Positions 58,054 through 58,825 of a stretch of 58,825 nt of DNA are shown piece by piece. Each line of letters starts with the position of its first letter. Position 1 is the first letter of the stretch. The stretch lies in contig CALWJV010000004.1 of the NCBI GenBank assembly GCA_944381115.1, positions 1 through 58,825 on the forward strand, read 5' to 3'. Below the pieces are notes generated by a model. It searched no databases. It saw nothing but the letters and a program-made list of their open reading frames with translations, and was not told the DNA's origin. Both the position numbers and the translations under genes were made by a program. Source of the stretch: an uncultured Clostridia bacterium. GTDB lineage: Bacteria > Bacillota > Clostridia > Oscillospirales > CAG-272.

Positions 58054-58190
58054 GTTTTGTTCTCCTATCAATATTATAAACTCATTTACTTTTAATGTCA
58101 AATACTTATATTTCATACAAATCAATAGCCTGGGTGCATAGGTTTGTTTTCAATTTATGCTTTATCAACATTTGATCCGCTTACCAATAC

Positions 58191-58219
58191 TTGACAACTA
58201 TATTATATCGTGATATAAT
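58191..58219 (+). promoter_or_regulatory. Consensus promoter of the LysR gene with overlapping inverted repeat
   Basis: TTGACA (58191-58196) and TATAAT (58214-58219) with a 17-bp spacer. TATTATATC-GT-GATATAATA at 58201-58220 is an inverted repeat that covers the -10 and could be an autoregulatory operator. Confidence 0.75.
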
Positions 58220-58242
58220 ACATATAAGTGAGGTGTCAATTT

Positions 58243-58710
58243 ATGGAGTTATTGCAGATGAAATACTTTCTTGCCGTTGCTAGAGAAGAAAGCATCTCAA
58301 AAGCGGCAGACTTTTTATACATTACCCAACCGAGTCTGACAAGACAGATTTAGAGTATGGAAAAAGAAGTCGGACAACCCTTGTTTACGCGCGGCGGACG
58401 CAAAATGCTTTTAACCGAAGCGGGCATTCTGCTTCGCAAACGTGCACAGGAAATCATTGCTCTTTATGAAAAGGCGGAAAGCGAATGGCTATCTTCGCAC
58501 GAAGATGTGAGCGGGGAAGTTTATATCGGCGGCGGAGAAACTTACGGGATCACAATCCTGATGGATGTTGTCTGCGAAATGCAAAAAACATACCCTAAGA
58601 ATAATAAAAATAAGGAATCTATTTCTGATGATATTCTTTGTTTAGGGTATTTGCTTGATTTAGGCAGCTTGAATTGTGATCTGTATGGAGATGTACGGAA
58701 AAAAGTTTGA
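58243..58710 (+). pseudogene. LysR-family regulator, nonsense mutation and foreign C-terminus
   Basis: From ATG at 58243 (GAGGTG upstream) the protein reads as a LysR N-terminal winged helix: LLQMKYFLAVAREESISKAADFLYITQPSLTRQI. It then meets a TAG at about 58351 where the family has Gln, and goes on in frame as SMEKEVGQPLFTRGGRKMLLTEAG and the start of the effector domain GGGETYGITILMDVVCEMQKTYP. After about 58596 the sequence no longer resembles LysR. It becomes an unrelated, unrecognised frame (SISDDILCLGYLLDLGSLNCD) that ends at a TGA at 58710. The regulator is therefore doubly broken. Confidence 0.85.
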
Positions 58711-58825
58711 GCGATTTGATTTGCGGTAACCGGGATATAGGTCAGTTATGGGATATCGGTCAGAGATTTTCAGGATACAGGAATGAGGCCGAAAGAATAA
58801 TTGCCGCAGCACTATCCGGGGAAAG
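58597..58825 (+). other. Unrecognised coding fragment joined to the LysR remnant
   Basis: Adding one A to the run at 58699-58704 joins the tail of the LysR frame to another open frame that reaches the window edge: SLSDLICGNRDIGQLWDIGQ, then RFSGYRNEAERIIAAALSGE. It looks like a real protein-coding piece, with helical and charged composition, but I do not recognise it. It may be part of a gene fused to LysR by a deletion or insertion. Confidence 0.4.

Overview
The window looks like a chromosomal segment of an AT-rich, spore-forming anaerobic member of the Clostridia (Firmicutes). The reasons are a spoIIR gene, an HrcA/CIRCE-controlled heat-shock operon, meso-diaminopimelate dehydrogenase, anaerobic oxidative-stress proteins (rubrerythrin, desulfoferrodoxin), radical SAM enzymes, a corrinoid methyltransferase operon, and many short intergenic spacers with AGGAGG-type ribosome sites. 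I saw no rRNA or tRNA gene and no CRISPR array.

Layout. 1-0.6 kb: the C-terminal end of a serine recombinase, probably the edge of a mobile element, with a strong hairpin and a possible gene remnant. 0.7-9 kb: MATE exporter, glycerol kinase with an alpha/beta hydrolase, DAP dehydrogenase, rubrerythrin and an ABC exporter. 9.1-14.5 kb: apolipoprotein N-acyltransferase translationally coupled to an unusual radical SAM protein, a GNAT, a small membrane protein, spoIIR and a HIT protein. 14.6-18.3 kb: hrcA-grpE-dnaK (no dnaJ) behind a CIRCE operator. 18.5-22 kb: a two-gene TerB_N/TerB_C plus DUF2791-type ATPase module. 22-31.5 kb: PAP2 phosphatase, lepA-hemW, an ABC-2 exporter pair, a thioesterase, an MscS channel and a hydrolase. 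31.5-34.7 kb: an HdeD-like membrane protein and a large SGNH lipoprotein with a collagen-like linker.

34.7-39 kb is a redox/sulfur island: desulfoferrodoxin, a Crp/Fnr regulator, a CoA-disulfide reductase-rhodanese fusion, thioredoxin and a rhodanese lipoprotein. Two promoters here carry 15-bp TGTGA-N5-TCAC(A/T) operators placed identically about 31.5 bp upstream of the -10 centre, the geometry of class II activation. 39-42.2 kb: a Y-family polymerase with its YolD-like partner, and a DUF4886 protein. 42.3-47 kb: a five-gene operon holding a corrinoid protein, two UroD-superfamily methyltransferase-like proteins, a DUF2284 protein and a reductive corrinoid activator; it is a methyl-transfer system of unknown substrate. 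47.3-48.1 kb: hsp20 behind a symmetric variant of CIRCE.

From 48.4 kb to the right end the character changes. An intact Fe-alcohol dehydrogenase, a P-loop kinase and a six-hairpin glycosidase sit among at least six broken genes: a Zn-alcohol dehydrogenase, an unknown ORF, an Ig-like-repeat lipoprotein, an Fe-ADH, an FMN reductase, a cyclophilin-like lipoprotein and a LysR regulator. About 45 genes left of this zone are intact, so real decay is more likely than uniform sequencing error. The last five genes look like one former LysR-controlled redox operon.
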